Below are positions 17,601 through 25,306 of a stretch of 45,539 nt of DNA, in pieces. Position 1 is the first letter of the stretch. Each line of letters opens with the position of its first letter. A program made the position numbers and the translations under genes. Source of the stretch: an uncultured Methanomicrobiales archaeon (GTDB lineage: Archaea > Halobacteriota > Methanomicrobia > Methanomicrobiales > Methanospirillaceae); NCBI GenBank assembly GCA_949320185.1, contig CASGHK010000030.1, forward strand, positions 1 through 45,539. Direction: 5' to 3'. Under the pieces are notes generated by a model, which saw only the letters and a program-made list of their open reading frames with translations, was not told the DNA's origin and searched no databases.

Positions 17601-18527
17601 GGAGTCCTGCCCGACGCAACCGAGGAGAACCTCGCGGAGGTATACGAGGCCTATCGCGCCGGCACGTCCGATCGATACCCCTCGGACGAGATGCCGATCC
17701 TGCGGGGTATGCGGGGCGAGAGGTGCAGGGTCGATGACATGGTCGTGGTCCGCCCCGACGGCTTCGCGGTCCAGCTTGAAGTTATCGGTATGCCCGTCGT
17801 CGACGCCAACGGCCGGGTCATCGCGAGCCTCGTCACCTTCGACGACATCACGGACCGAAAGCGGGGTGAAGAGCGTATCCGCGAGACGAACACTCGATTC
17901 AACCTCCTGACGAGCATCACCCGGCACGACGTGGCGAACCAGGTCTCGATCCTGCGGGGGTACGCGGAGCTCGCGGCGAAGCGGGCACCGTCGCCCGATT
18001 TCATCGACCTGATGACGAAGATCGACGAGGCGGGCGCCACGATAGCACGGCAGATCGCGTTCACGAAGGTCTATCAGGAGCTCCGCCTGCACGACCCGGT
18101 CTGGACCCGAATCGACGAAATCCTGCCGCGGGCGCTGCCGAATGGAGGGATCTCCCTCGTCTCCTCCTGCGGGCCGATCGAGGTCTATGCCGACCCGATG
18201 CTCGAACGGGTCCTCTTCAACCTTATCGACAACGCCGTCCGTCACGGCAAACGAGTGACCCGGATCGTCGTCGCCTGCGAGGAGAACCCCGAAGGACTCG
18301 TCCTCTCGATCCGGGACGACGGCATCGGCGTGAGAGACGATGAGAAGGAGCGGATCTTCGAGAAGGGCTATGGCGCGAACTCGGGGTTCGGACTCTTCCT
18401 CGCCCGGGAGATCCTCGCGATCACGGGGATCTCGATCGTCGAGACCGGCGTCTTTGGCGAAGGGGCCGAGTTTGACCTGCTCGTGCCCCCGGGGATGTAC
18501 CGCCTGCGGGGACACGGCGGCGACTGA
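14640..18527 (+). CDS. Soluble multi-PAS histidine kinase with N-terminal receiver domain and GAF
   Basis: 1295 residues from the ATG at 14640 (ATG 14655 is the alternative; an in-frame TTG at 14589 is unlikely). Order: receiver (about 8-125, phospho-acceptor in IVSDYQMPQMDG), PAS1-PAS4 (about 145-640; each ends in a D-I-[TS]-[ED]-R-K motif), GAF (650-805), PAS5 and PAS6 (815-1070), a DHp helix with H-box SITRHDVANQV (His near 1094), and HATPase_c (N-box LFNLIDNAVRHG, G-box DDGIGVRDD, GFGLFLAREI). No membrane helix, so it is cytoplasmic. An N-terminal receiver on a PAS kinase is common in Methanomicrobiales. Signal and output are unknown; no separate response regulator lies nearby. A TATA-like stretch (CATAAAGTAATG) sits at about 14569-14581. 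Confidence 0.9.
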   Translation: MPLEPMISVLYVDDESALLKLGKTFLERHGGFHVDTVPSALEALDLLRTRSYDAIVSDYQMPQMDGIELLKRVRTSANWIPFIIFTGRGREEVVIQALNEGADFYLQKGGEPLSLFTDLAHKIRIAVQQRRAETIIRDHERRESEILDFLPDATFAIDRDGVVIAWNRAMETMTGVASSEIVGRGDYAYALPFYHERRPILIDLVLRDDPATVEKYPFIRKEGDRFFSEITIPHFNNGAGAVLWFTASPLYDTEGRVVGVIESIREITERKRAEDALNASEKRFRDLATLLPQAVYETDAEGYITYTNRMGFSLFGYSETDIERRIHCLELVALCDRERAATSMRASLEGRQSPIREFLGLRKDGSTFPISVSSSPIVENDVIVGIRGILVDISERKQAELTLIESERKYRTIFESTGTANIVIEEDTTISLANSEFERLSGYPRDEIESIKKWTEFIADEDRAMMLAQHYLRREDQQSAQHRYEFRFVTRSGEIRNILLTVDLIPGTTKSIAALLDITDRKRAERDLVVAHDEYTGLLDQIQDVYYRSDLKGTLVKASRSWAELLGYESVEECLGKNIAETFYLDPSDRQRLLDTIDREGKVTHFEVTLKKKDGSPVPVETSSHPNFDQDGNVIGIEGTFSDISERKRQERILRAQLDLSLALQGTIGVREKLMACLDAAIDVSGMESGGVYLVDERTGAIDLAVSRNLSDEFVATSSRYPPDSTNARIVMAGVPIYSCHGEFDDEQNTVQQQEGIRALGVVPIVYEGQVIACLNIGSRAVCEIPPVARIALETIAIQIGVAIGRIRADETLAESELRYRNVVEDQTEFISRFAPDGTHVFVNDAYCRYFGLDRSAILGHRFRPQIHPEDRPRLETFFASLTPDHPVDTIEHRIVMPNGETRWQRWSDRALFDPSGAIMEYQSVGCDITQQKLVEEALRARTEELDNRNRLITTVLDMVPFGIFMVETPTGRPLIANREAARLLGRGVLPDATEENLAEVYEAYRAGTSDRYPSDEMPILRGMRGERCRVDDMVVVRPDGFAVQLEVIGMPVVDANGRVIASLVTFDDITDRKRGEERIRETNTRFNLLTSITRHDVANQVSILRGYAELAAKRAPSPDFIDLMTKIDEAGATIARQIAFTKVYQELRLHDPVWTRIDEILPRALPNGGISLVSSCGPIEVYADPMLERVLFNLIDNAVRHGKRVTRIVVACEENPEGLVLSIRDDGIGVRDDEKERIFEKGYGANSGFGLFLAREILAITGISIVETGVFGEGAEFDLLVPPGMYRLRGHGGD

Positions 18528-18595
18528 GCACCCATAGGTCTTCTTCTCGTTTCGGGAGCCTCGCTCGCCGGTGGGTGGTAGGGTCTTTCTCGGAC

Positions 18596-18606
18596 CGGAA
18601 AAAAGT
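18596..18606 (-). terminator. T-tract terminator downstream of glnA
   Basis: On the minus strand a run of six T (18599-18604 as A on the plus strand) begins about 10 nt after the glnA stop and is followed by a GC-rich stretch. This is the expected archaeal intrinsic terminator position. The 86-bp gap also separates the convergent kinase gene ending at 18527. Confidence 0.5.
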
Positions 18607-18613
18607 AGGTTCT

Positions 18614-19942
18614 TTAATAGTTCTTCAGGTAGTGTTCGTGTTCCCAGGGGTGGACACACATCCGGAACGAGTCCCACTCCGCCGTGGTGATGGCGTCGAG
18701 GCCCGAGACGATGTGAGGGCCGAGGGCATTCCGGATCACGTCGTCGACGAGCATCGCCTGGTGGGCCTCGTAGAGGGAGCCCGGCAGCATCTCGATCCCC
18801 AGCGACTTCCGCTCGGCTTCGTCCAGGTGGTAGATGTTGACATCGGTCGACTCTCCGGGGTCGATCCGGTTCCGGATGCCGTCGAGGCCGGCGGCAAGCA
18901 TCGCCGCGAAGGTGAGGTAGGGGTTGCACATCGGGTCGGGAGACCGGAACTCGGCGCGCGTCGAGTTGCCGCGGGCCGCAGGGACACGGACCAATGCCGA
19001 ACGGTTTGCATTCGACCAGGAGATGTAGACGGGCGCCTCGTACCCGGGCACGAGCCGCTTGTAGGAGTTGATGGTCGGGTTCGCGACCCGCGTGATGGCG
19101 GGGGCGTGCTTGAGCAGGCCGCCGATCCAGTGGAGGCAGGTCTCGGAGAGCCCACGGTCGCCGTCGGGGTCATAGAACGCATTTTTCCCGTCCTTCGCAA
19201 GCGACCCATGGGTGTGCATCCCGCTCCCGTTGATCCCGGCGATTGGCTTGGCCATGAAGGTCGCGTGGAGGTCCGAGCGGAGCGCGATCGCCTTGGTCGC
19301 GAACTTGAACGTGATGACACGGTCGGCGGTCGTGAGGGCGTCGGCGTACTTGAAGTCGATCTCGTGCTGCGACTCGGCCACTTCGTGGTGGCTCGCCTCG
19401 ATGTCGAAGCCCATGCCTGTGAGGGCGAGCACTATCTGCCGGCGCACGTCCTCGGCGGCGTCGTTGGGAGCGAGGTCGAAGTAGCCGCCGTGGTCGACGA
19501 ACTCGGTTGATGGCAGGCCGTTCTGCATCGCGAAGAGGAAGAACTCGAGCTCGGGGCCCGTGTTGAAGGTGTAACCCATCTCCGCAGCCTCGGCGATCGT
19601 CTTCCTGAGGATGTACCTCGGGTCGCCCTCGAACGGCCTTCCGCCGTAGGTCTCGAGGTCGCAGATGAACCGGCCGACACGGCCGTTCTCGGGTCGCCAG
19701 GGCAGGATGGAGTAGGTGTTTGGGTCGGGCTTGAGGAGCATGTCCGACTCCTCGATCCGGCAGAACCCCTCGATCGAGGACCCGTCAAACCAGATCCCCT
19801 CGGTCAGGGCTTTCTCAGCCTGGGACGCTGGGATCGCTACGTTCTTTGGCAGTCCCTGGATATCGGAGAACTGGAGCCTGATGAACCGCACCAGGTCCGC
19901 GTCGATCCGTTCCAGCAGCTCTGACACGATGTCGGTCGTCAT
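18614..19942 (-). CDS. glnA: Glutamine synthetase, type I-alpha
   Basis: 442 residues, complete. It shows the GSI motifs: WFDGSSIEGF near 52, GPELEFFLF, the active-site HHEVAESQHEIDFKY, GSGMHTHGSL (His binding the n2 metal/glutamate), NPTINSYKRLVPGYEAP and NRSALVRVP / RAEFRSPDP. The region that carries the adenylylated Tyr in I-beta enzymes is not present in that form (NIYHLDEAERK), and the length fits the I-alpha group, which is regulated by feedback and by GlnK-type or small protein partners rather than adenylylation. It assimilates ammonium into glutamine. Divergent glutamate synthase genes start 97 bp away, forming the GS/GOGAT pair. Confidence 0.97.
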   Translation of the reverse strand: MTTDIVSELLERIDADLVRFIRLQFSDIQGLPKNVAIPASQAEKALTEGIWFDGSSIEGFCRIEESDMLLKPDPNTYSILPWRPENGRVGRFICDLETYGGRPFEGDPRYILRKTIAEAAEMGYTFNTGPELEFFLFAMQNGLPSTEFVDHGGYFDLAPNDAAEDVRRQIVLALTGMGFDIEASHHEVAESQHEIDFKYADALTTADRVITFKFATKAIALRSDLHATFMAKPIAGINGSGMHTHGSLAKDGKNAFYDPDGDRGLSETCLHWIGGLLKHAPAITRVANPTINSYKRLVPGYEAPVYISWSNANRSALVRVPAARGNSTRAEFRSPDPMCNPYLTFAAMLAAGLDGIRNRIDPGESTDVNIYHLDEAERKSLGIEMLPGSLYEAHQAMLVDDVIRNALGPHIVSGLDAITTAEWDSFRMCVHPWEHEHYLKNY

Positions 19943-19945
19943 ACT

Positions 19946-19977
19946 GGAAGATAGCTTCTAGCCGATCTTATTTATTC
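19946..19977. promoter_or_regulatory. glnA/glt divergent promoter with NrpR-like operator
   Basis: A GGAA-N6-TTCT dyad at 19946-19959 differs by one base from the published NrpR operator consensus GGAA-N6-TTCC. Next to it (19967-19977) is the sole A/T-rich TATA-like stretch, TTATTTATTC, which can be read in either direction. For glnA (minus) the dyad falls between the TATA box and the start codon, a position where a bound repressor would block initiation. Identification as an NrpR site is inference; no nrpR gene is in the window. A second dyad, GAGTG-N9-CACTC, lies at 20005-20023. Confidence 0.5.
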
Positions 19978-20038
19978 TCTTCTCATCATACCTAGTGTGT
20001 ACGGAGTGTGGTATGCTCCACTCTCTCCACGAGGTTCT

Positions 20039-21091
20039 ATGTGCGGGATAATCGGTGTGATCGACCGGGGCAGAGAGACGATGGACGGCACTGCCATCCG
20101 GCGCGCGCTCTCGATGATGAACGAGCGCGGGAGCGGCGAGGGGGCTGGGTACGTCGCCTATGGGTGCTATCCCGAGTTCAAGGACTACTTTGCCCTCCAC
20201 GTCTTCTTCGACAACATTCACGAGACCAAGCCCCGGGTCGATGAGCTCCTCCACGAGTGGGGCCGGGTCGTCCATGACGAGGAGATCCCAACCTGGGACC
20301 TCCCGCGCCTCCGGAAGGTCCACACCCCGTGGCGATACTTCTTCAAGCCGGACACGCGGCTGATGCCCCGTTCGATCACACCGGCGGAGGAGATCGTGAC
20401 CGAGATCGTGATGCGGATCAACACCTCGGTCGAGGGGGCGCTCGTCTTCAGCTCGGGCCGGAACCTGGGGGTCTTCAAGGCGGCGGGCTGGCCCGAGGAG
20501 GTGGCCGACTTCTATCGGATCGAGGATTACGAGGGGCACTGCTGGCTCGCCCATAATCGCTACCCGACCAACACCCCGGGGTGGTGGGGCGGTGCCCACC
20601 CGTTCAACCTCCTGGACTGGTCGGTGGTCCACAACGGCGAGATCACCAGCTACGGCACCAACCGCCGGTACATCGAGTCGTTCGGGTACCGGTGCACGAT
20701 GTTCACCGACACCGAGGTGGTCGCGTACCTCGTCGACCTGCTGGTCCGGCGGCACGCCCTCCCCGAGGAGCTCGCCGTTACGGCACTCGCCCCGCCGTTC
20801 TGGGACGAGATCGATGCGATGGCAGACGGCCGCCGGCGCCTCCACCAGGCCCTGCGGCTCACCTACGGCTCGGCGATGATGAACGGGCCGTTCGCGATCG
20901 TGGTCGCGAACCAGGACAGCATGGTCGCGTTCACGGATCGCTCCAAGCTCCGCCCGCTCGTGGGTGCCGAAAACGGAGATCGGCTCTACGTCTCTTCTGA
21001 GGAGGCGGCCATCCGGGCGATGGACCCCGGGATCACGCGCGTCTTCATGCCCCGCGCCGGCGAGCCGATCATCGGGAGGGTCGTCGCATGA
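20039..21091 (+). CDS. Archaeal glutamate synthase, glutaminase (class II GATase) subunit
   Basis: 350 residues from the ATG at 20039, preceded by GAGG 5 nt upstream. After Met removal the N-terminus is Cys (MCGIIGVID), the catalytic nucleophile of Ntn-type class II amidotransferases; the partner motifs HNRYPTNTPGWWGGAHPF, VVHNGEITSYGTN and FTDTEVVAY bind glutamine. It hydrolyses glutamine to give ammonia for the FMN subunit encoded next. In bacteria these domains are fused in one 1500-residue GltB; archaea split them as seen here. An upstream in-frame start at 19997 would bury the Cys and is rejected. It overlaps the next gene by ATGA (21088-21091). Confidence 0.93.
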   Translation: MCGIIGVIDRGRETMDGTAIRRALSMMNERGSGEGAGYVAYGCYPEFKDYFALHVFFDNIHETKPRVDELLHEWGRVVHDEEIPTWDLPRLRKVHTPWRYFFKPDTRLMPRSITPAEEIVTEIVMRINTSVEGALVFSSGRNLGVFKAAGWPEEVADFYRIEDYEGHCWLAHNRYPTNTPGWWGGAHPFNLLDWSVVHNGEITSYGTNRRYIESFGYRCTMFTDTEVVAYLVDLLVRRHALPEELAVTALAPPFWDEIDAMADGRRRLHQALRLTYGSAMMNGPFAIVVANQDSMVAFTDRSKLRPLVGAENGDRLYVSSEEAAIRAMDPGITRVFMPRAGEPIIGRVVA

Positions 21092-22605
21092 CCCCATCCA
21101 TCGGGTCGCTCCCGCCGAAGTACCGGGTCACGGTCGACCACGATCGATGCATGCTCTGCGGCCGCTGCGTCGAGAACTGCGCCTACGGCGCCTTCCGGAT
21201 GGAGAACGACCGGATCCTGACCAACTCGCGGGTCTGCACCGCCTGTCACCGGTGCGTCGCCTTCTGCCCCCGTGACGCGATCGACGTCTCCGAGCGGCCA
21301 CTCGATTACCGTTCGCACCCGGTCTGGACGCGGGGCGTACGCGAGGCGATCTACAACCAGGCCCGGACCGGGAAGATCGTCCTCTCGGGCATGGGCAACG
21401 CGCTCGACTACCCAATGATCTTCGACCGTCTCGTCCTGGACGCCTGCCAGGTGACGAACCCTTCGATCGACCCGCTCCGTGAGCCAATGGAGCTTCGGAC
21501 GTACCTGGGCAAGAAACCCCAGAGGCTCGACCTGAAGCGGCGGGAGGATGGCGAGGTCGATCTCCTGACCGAGCTCGCCCCGAACCTCTGCCTTGAGACC
21601 CCGATCATGATCGGGCACATGTCCTACGGCGCGATCTCGCTCAACGCGCAGCTCTCGATGGCACGGGGCGTCACTGAAGCCGGGACATTCATGGGCACCG
21701 GCGAGGGGGGGCTTCCCGAGCCGCTCCATCCGTACCAGGGGCACATGATCGTCCAGGTGGCCTCGGGCCGGTTTGGGGTCGACATCGACTACCTGGAGCG
21801 CGGGGCTGCGATCGAGATCAAGATCGGGCAGGGGGCGAAGCCCGGCATCGGCGGGCATCTGCCCGGCGAGAAGGTGAACGGGGCCATCTCGAAGACACGT
21901 ATGATCCCGATCGGTTCGGACGCGATCAGCCCAGCGCCGCACCACGATATCTACTCGATTGAAGACCTGGCGCAGCTCGTCCGTAGCCTCAAGGAGGCGA
22001 CCGAGTGGAAGAAGCCGGTCTTCGTCAAGATCGCCGCCGTCCACAACGTCGCGGCGATCGCCGCCGGGATCGCCCGCTCGTCGGCCGACGCGGTCGTGAT
22101 CGACGGGTTCCGGGGCGGCACGGGCGCGGCCCCCCGGGTCTTCCGGGACCATGTCGGGATCCCGGTCGAGGCGGCAGTTGCAGCGGTCGACGCGAAGCTC
22201 CGGAACCAGGGGATCCGGAACGAGGTCTCGGTGATCGCCTCCGGTGGGATCCGCGAGTCGACCGACGTTGCGAAGATCATCGCCCTCGGGGCCGACGCGG
22301 TCTACATAGGAACGGGGGCCCTCGTCGCCCTCGGTTGCCGGGTCTGCGGCAACTGCTACCGCGGGCTCTGCCCGTGGGGGATCGCAACCCAGCGCCAGGA
22401 CCTGGTCGATCGGATCGACCCCGAGGTGGGGGGGCGGCAGGTGGCGAACCTGATCCACGGCTGGACCCTGGAACTGATGGACCTGATGGGTGCGGCCGGA
22501 ATCAACTCGATCGAGAGCCTGCGCGGTAATCGCGACCGGCTCCGGGGCTATATGATCGACCAGGCGCTGATGGACGTGCTGGATGTGAAGTCCGTGGGGG
22601 CCTGA
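21088..22605 (+). CDS. gltB: Glutamate synthase FMN-binding synthase subunit with N-terminal 2[4Fe-4S] ferredoxin domain
   Basis: 505 residues. Residues about 10-75 hold two ferredoxin-type clusters (CMLCGRCVENC and CTACHRCVAFCP). The rest is the GltB central/FMN TIM barrel: HMSYGAISLNAQLSMARG, FMGTGEGGLPE, IEIKIGQGAKPGIGGHLPGEKV, FRGGTGAAPRVF and VIASGGIRESTDVAK, followed by the [3Fe-4S] ligands in CRVCGNCYRGLCPWGIAT. It condenses 2-oxoglutarate with ammonia and reduces the iminoglutarate to glutamate. The extra ferredoxin domain replaces the NADPH-linked GltD subunit; electrons probably enter from the FrhB-like protein encoded downstream. One base separates it from the next gene. Confidence 0.94.
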   Translation: MTPSIGSLPPKYRVTVDHDRCMLCGRCVENCAYGAFRMENDRILTNSRVCTACHRCVAFCPRDAIDVSERPLDYRSHPVWTRGVREAIYNQARTGKIVLSGMGNALDYPMIFDRLVLDACQVTNPSIDPLREPMELRTYLGKKPQRLDLKRREDGEVDLLTELAPNLCLETPIMIGHMSYGAISLNAQLSMARGVTEAGTFMGTGEGGLPEPLHPYQGHMIVQVASGRFGVDIDYLERGAAIEIKIGQGAKPGIGGHLPGEKVNGAISKTRMIPIGSDAISPAPHHDIYSIEDLAQLVRSLKEATEWKKPVFVKIAAVHNVAAIAAGIARSSADAVVIDGFRGGTGAAPRVFRDHVGIPVEAAVAAVDAKLRNQGIRNEVSVIASGGIRESTDVAKIIALGADAVYIGTGALVALGCRVCGNCYRGLCPWGIATQRQDLVDRIDPEVGGRQVANLIHGWTLELMDLMGAAGINSIESLRGNRDRLRGYMIDQALMDVLDVKSVGA

Positions 22606-22606
22606 G

Positions 22607-23350
22607 ATGGAGGAACTGGTAATCGACGCGGCGGGGGTGCATTACACCCCGCTCAACCGGGAGATCCGGGCCGCTGTGGCGGCTGGTGTGAAGCGGATCC
22701 GCCTCGAGAACGTCCTCGGCCAGCGGTTCATCGCGAACGGGGTCCGGGGGGACGTGGCGATCGAGGTCCACGGTGTGCCAGGGGGCGACCTCGGGATGTT
22801 CATGTCCGGGCCGCGAATCGAGGTCTTCGGCAACGCCGAGCACGCGCCCGGCAACACGATGGACGCGGGTGAGATCGTGGTCCACGGTTCAGCGGGGGAC
22901 GCGGTCGGCCACTCCATGCGCGGAGGCCGGATCTTCGTCGAGGGCGCTATCGGCTACCGCGGCGGGATCCATATGAAGCAGTACGAGGGGAAGCGCCCCG
23001 TACTGGTGATCGGGGAGTACGCCCGCGCATTCCTCGGGGAGTATATGGCCGGCGGCACTGTCCTGATCCTGGCGCGCCACGGTGGCCCGGCGGTGGCCGA
23101 GCGAGGGCTCGGCTCGGGGATTCACGGCGGCGAGATCGTCCTGCGGGGCGGCGTCGACCCCGTCTATCTCGGGGCCGGGGCAAGTGAAGTCGCCCTCACG
23201 GACGAGGACTGGGAGCGGGTCCTTCACCTGGTCCGGGAGTACGCACGGCACTTCGGTGTCGACCCGGCGCCGTTCGAGCGGCGGGACGAGTACATACGGA
23301 TCGTGCCGGCCTCCGCCCGGCCGTTTGCCAGCAAGTACGCATGGGAGTGA
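22607..23350 (+). CDS. Glutamate synthase GXGXG-motif subunit
   Basis: 247 residues. A right-handed beta-helix built from Gly-rich turns (GVPGGDLGMFMSG, NTMDAGEIVVHGSAGDAVGHSM, GGRIFVEGAIGYRGGIHMK), matching the C-terminal GXGXG domain of GltB, which is also found alone in archaea and in FwdC/FmdC subunits. In glutamate synthase it is structural and helps shape the ammonia tunnel between glutaminase and synthase sites. Its start lies 1 bp after the previous stop in the same operon. FwdC identity is unlikely because the neighbours are all GltB parts. Confidence 0.9.
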   Translation: MEELVIDAAGVHYTPLNREIRAAVAAGVKRIRLENVLGQRFIANGVRGDVAIEVHGVPGGDLGMFMSGPRIEVFGNAEHAPGNTMDAGEIVVHGSAGDAVGHSMRGGRIFVEGAIGYRGGIHMKQYEGKRPVLVIGEYARAFLGEYMAGGTVLILARHGGPAVAERGLGSGIHGGEIVLRGGVDPVYLGAGASEVALTDEDWERVLHLVREYARHFGVDPAPFERRDEYIRIVPASARPFASKYAWE

Positions 23351-23352
23351 GC

Positions 23353-24360
23353 ATGACCAGGAACTGTTACAACGACCTGAAGGCCGCCGTCTGGGACCGG
23401 GGCACCTGCTCGGGCTGCGGGGCCTGCGCCGCGGTCTGCCCTGCGGACGCGATCCGGATCGAGGGGGGCTCCGATGCCCCGGTGAACATCGGGTACTGCA
23501 AGGCGGAGACCGACCAGGTCCCGTGCGGGGCCTGCTACGACGTCTGTCCGCGGGTCGACCCGGCCCGCCCGCCCGGCCGGGAGGCCTGCATGGCCCGCAT
23601 CTCGGCGAAGGCCGCGTTCGAGGTCGCGGGCCGGCAGAGCGGTGGCGCGGTCACTGCGATCCTCGAGCACGCCCTCGCCGCCGGGCTCGTGGACGCGGTC
23701 GTCACCGTGACCGAGGACCGGTGGACGCGCCGGCCCGCCTCGGTCCTGATCACGCAGTCAGAAGCGCTCCTCGGTTCGGCCGGTTCGCGGTACAACTGGT
23801 GGGTTCCGCTCCTCGGCGCCCTCAAGACCGCCGTCGTTGACCGGAAGCTGCGGCGGATCGCGGTCGTCGGGGTGCCGTGCGTGGTCCAGGCGATCGGGCG
23901 CATGCGGGCCTCGGAGAACGACCTGCTCCGGCCGTACGGGAACGCCGTCCGGTTCGTGGTCGGGCTCTTCTGCACCGAGTCGTTCGACTATGAACGGCTC
24001 ATCGAGGGGAAACTCCGGGGTGAGCACGGGATCGAGCCCTGGCAGGTCCGCCGGCTCGACGTGAAGGGGCGGCTCGAGGTGCAGCTCGAGGATGGCAACG
24101 TGCTCAAGCTCTCCCTTGACGAGCTCGAGGACTGCGTCCGGCCGGGCTGCGCCTCCTGCACCGACCTCACTGCGGCGGACGCCGACCTCTCGGCCGGCGC
24201 GATTGGGTCGGCCTCGGGGTGCACGACGCTCCTCGTCCGGACTCCGGTCGGCCAGGGTTTCGTGGACGCTGCCGTCCGGGCCGGCCGGCTCGAACTCTGC
24301 GGGGAGGTTGACATGGCCGCAGTCGAACGGCTGGCGGAGAAAAAGGCCTCCCGGGCCTGA
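23353..24360 (+). CDS. FrhB/FpoF-like F420H2-oxidising Fe-S flavoprotein, probable electron input subunit of glutamate synthase
   Basis: 335 residues from the ATG at 23353, which has GGGAG 5 nt upstream; an in-frame ATG at 23341 is the alternative and would overlap the previous gene. N-terminal Fe-S motifs CSGCGACAAVCPADAI and CGACYDVCPR, then the coenzyme F420 hydrogenase/dehydrogenase beta-family domains (KAAFEVAGRQSGGAVTAIL, VVGVPCVVQAIGRMR, FVVGLFCTESFDYERL, CASCTDLTAADADLSAG). Family members bind F420 and FAD and pass electrons to Fe-S clusters. Its place directly after three glutamate synthase genes suggests F420H2 replaces NADPH. The family is firm; the physiological coupling is inference. 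Confidence 0.88.
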   Translation: MTRNCYNDLKAAVWDRGTCSGCGACAAVCPADAIRIEGGSDAPVNIGYCKAETDQVPCGACYDVCPRVDPARPPGREACMARISAKAAFEVAGRQSGGAVTAILEHALAAGLVDAVVTVTEDRWTRRPASVLITQSEALLGSAGSRYNWWVPLLGALKTAVVDRKLRRIAVVGVPCVVQAIGRMRASENDLLRPYGNAVRFVVGLFCTESFDYERLIEGKLRGEHGIEPWQVRRLDVKGRLEVQLEDGNVLKLSLDELEDCVRPGCASCTDLTAADADLSAGAIGSASGCTTLLVRTPVGQGFVDAAVRAGRLELCGEVDMAAVERLAEKKASRA

Positions 24361-24448
24361 TCCCTCACCACGTATTTTCAACAGGACAGCATTACCGTCT
24401 GTGGTAGTCTTATCCGCTGTGGTCCCCTACCAACCCAGTGCAGGGTAC

Positions 24449-25300
24449 ATGACACCGGATGCCGACATTGACCTGGTCCTCCTGGACGGTCCCACACCCA
24501 GAACGACGGTCGGCGACCCGGACAAGGAGCGCCCAATCCGGGTCGTCGTCTCAGACCGGGCAGTGCCGACCGCCTTCGTCCGCCTCGACCCGGACGACCC
24601 CGATGACGAGCGACAGGCCGCCGTTCTCCGGGCGCGACGCCTGGGCGCGGCCCCAGACTCGGCCGCCGCCGCTACTCTGGGCGCGACCGTCCGCTCGGTC
24701 CACGTGATGGACTCGAAGGTCCGGCACGACATCGCCAACCAGCTGATGGTCCTCTCGGGGTACCTGGAACTCCTCGAGGAGATGGTCCCGGAGGGTGAGG
24801 CGCGGGAGTTCCTGGACGGCTCCCTCCGGGCCGCCGAACTGGTGAACCGCCACCTTACCTTCAGCCGGTCCTACCGCGAGTTCGGAATGGCTCCCCCAGC
24901 CTGGCATGACCTCGCCTCGCTCCTTCCCTCGGGCGTGGCGCTGCCAGCGGAGGCGGCAGGAGTGCGGGTGTGGGCCGACCCCCTCGCCCCGGTGGCGCTC
25001 TCGGCCCTGTTCGGGGCAAGGGGCGGGCCGGCGATGGGGTGGCGCGTCTCGCTCGAGCCCGGCCCCGATGGCGGTCTCCTGGTCGTCCTGGACGACGACG
25101 GCCCCGCCCCCTCGGAACGAGAGGTCCGCCTCATCTTCGACTACCGGCAGGGGGAGGGCCAGGCGGGCGAGCCGTTCCTCGCCCGGCATGTCCTGGGTGC
25201 CACCGGGATCACCCTCGAGGCCGCGGCCTCCCCCGATGGCGGTCTCCAGTACCGCATGGCGGTCCCCGAGGGGTCCTCCCTCGGCTACCCGGGCCGGTAG
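24449..25300 (+). CDS. Stripped-down histidine-kinase-like protein with degenerate ATPase domain
   Basis: 283 residues from the ATG at 24449 (upstream GTG codons near 24400-24419 are also possible). After ~85 variable residues there is a DHp-like helix with H-box MDSKVRHDIANQLMVLSGYLE, nearly the same as the RHDxxNQ box of the two giant kinases in this window. The following region aligns in length with HATPase_c (VWADPLAPVALSALFG, LVVLDDDGPAPSEREVRLIF, LARHVLGATGI), but the N-box Asn is missing and the glycine loops are eroded. No PAS, GAF or receiver domain is present. It may be a phosphotransfer or adaptor protein rather than an active kinase. It follows the glutamate synthase operon by 88 bp. 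Confidence 0.75.
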   Translation: MTPDADIDLVLLDGPTPRTTVGDPDKERPIRVVVSDRAVPTAFVRLDPDDPDDERQAAVLRARRLGAAPDSAAAATLGATVRSVHVMDSKVRHDIANQLMVLSGYLELLEEMVPEGEAREFLDGSLRAAELVNRHLTFSRSYREFGMAPPAWHDLASLLPSGVALPAEAAGVRVWADPLAPVALSALFGARGGPAMGWRVSLEPGPDGGLLVVLDDDGPAPSEREVRLIFDYRQGEGQAGEPFLARHVLGATGITLEAAASPDGGLQYRMAVPEGSSLGYPGR

Positions 25301-25306
25301 CCAACC

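Noticed and set aside
16758..18929. A 723-residue minus-strand frame opposite the first giant kinase.
   Set aside because: Arg/Asp/Pro-rich shadow with no domain; it spans a terminator-containing gap and part of glnA.
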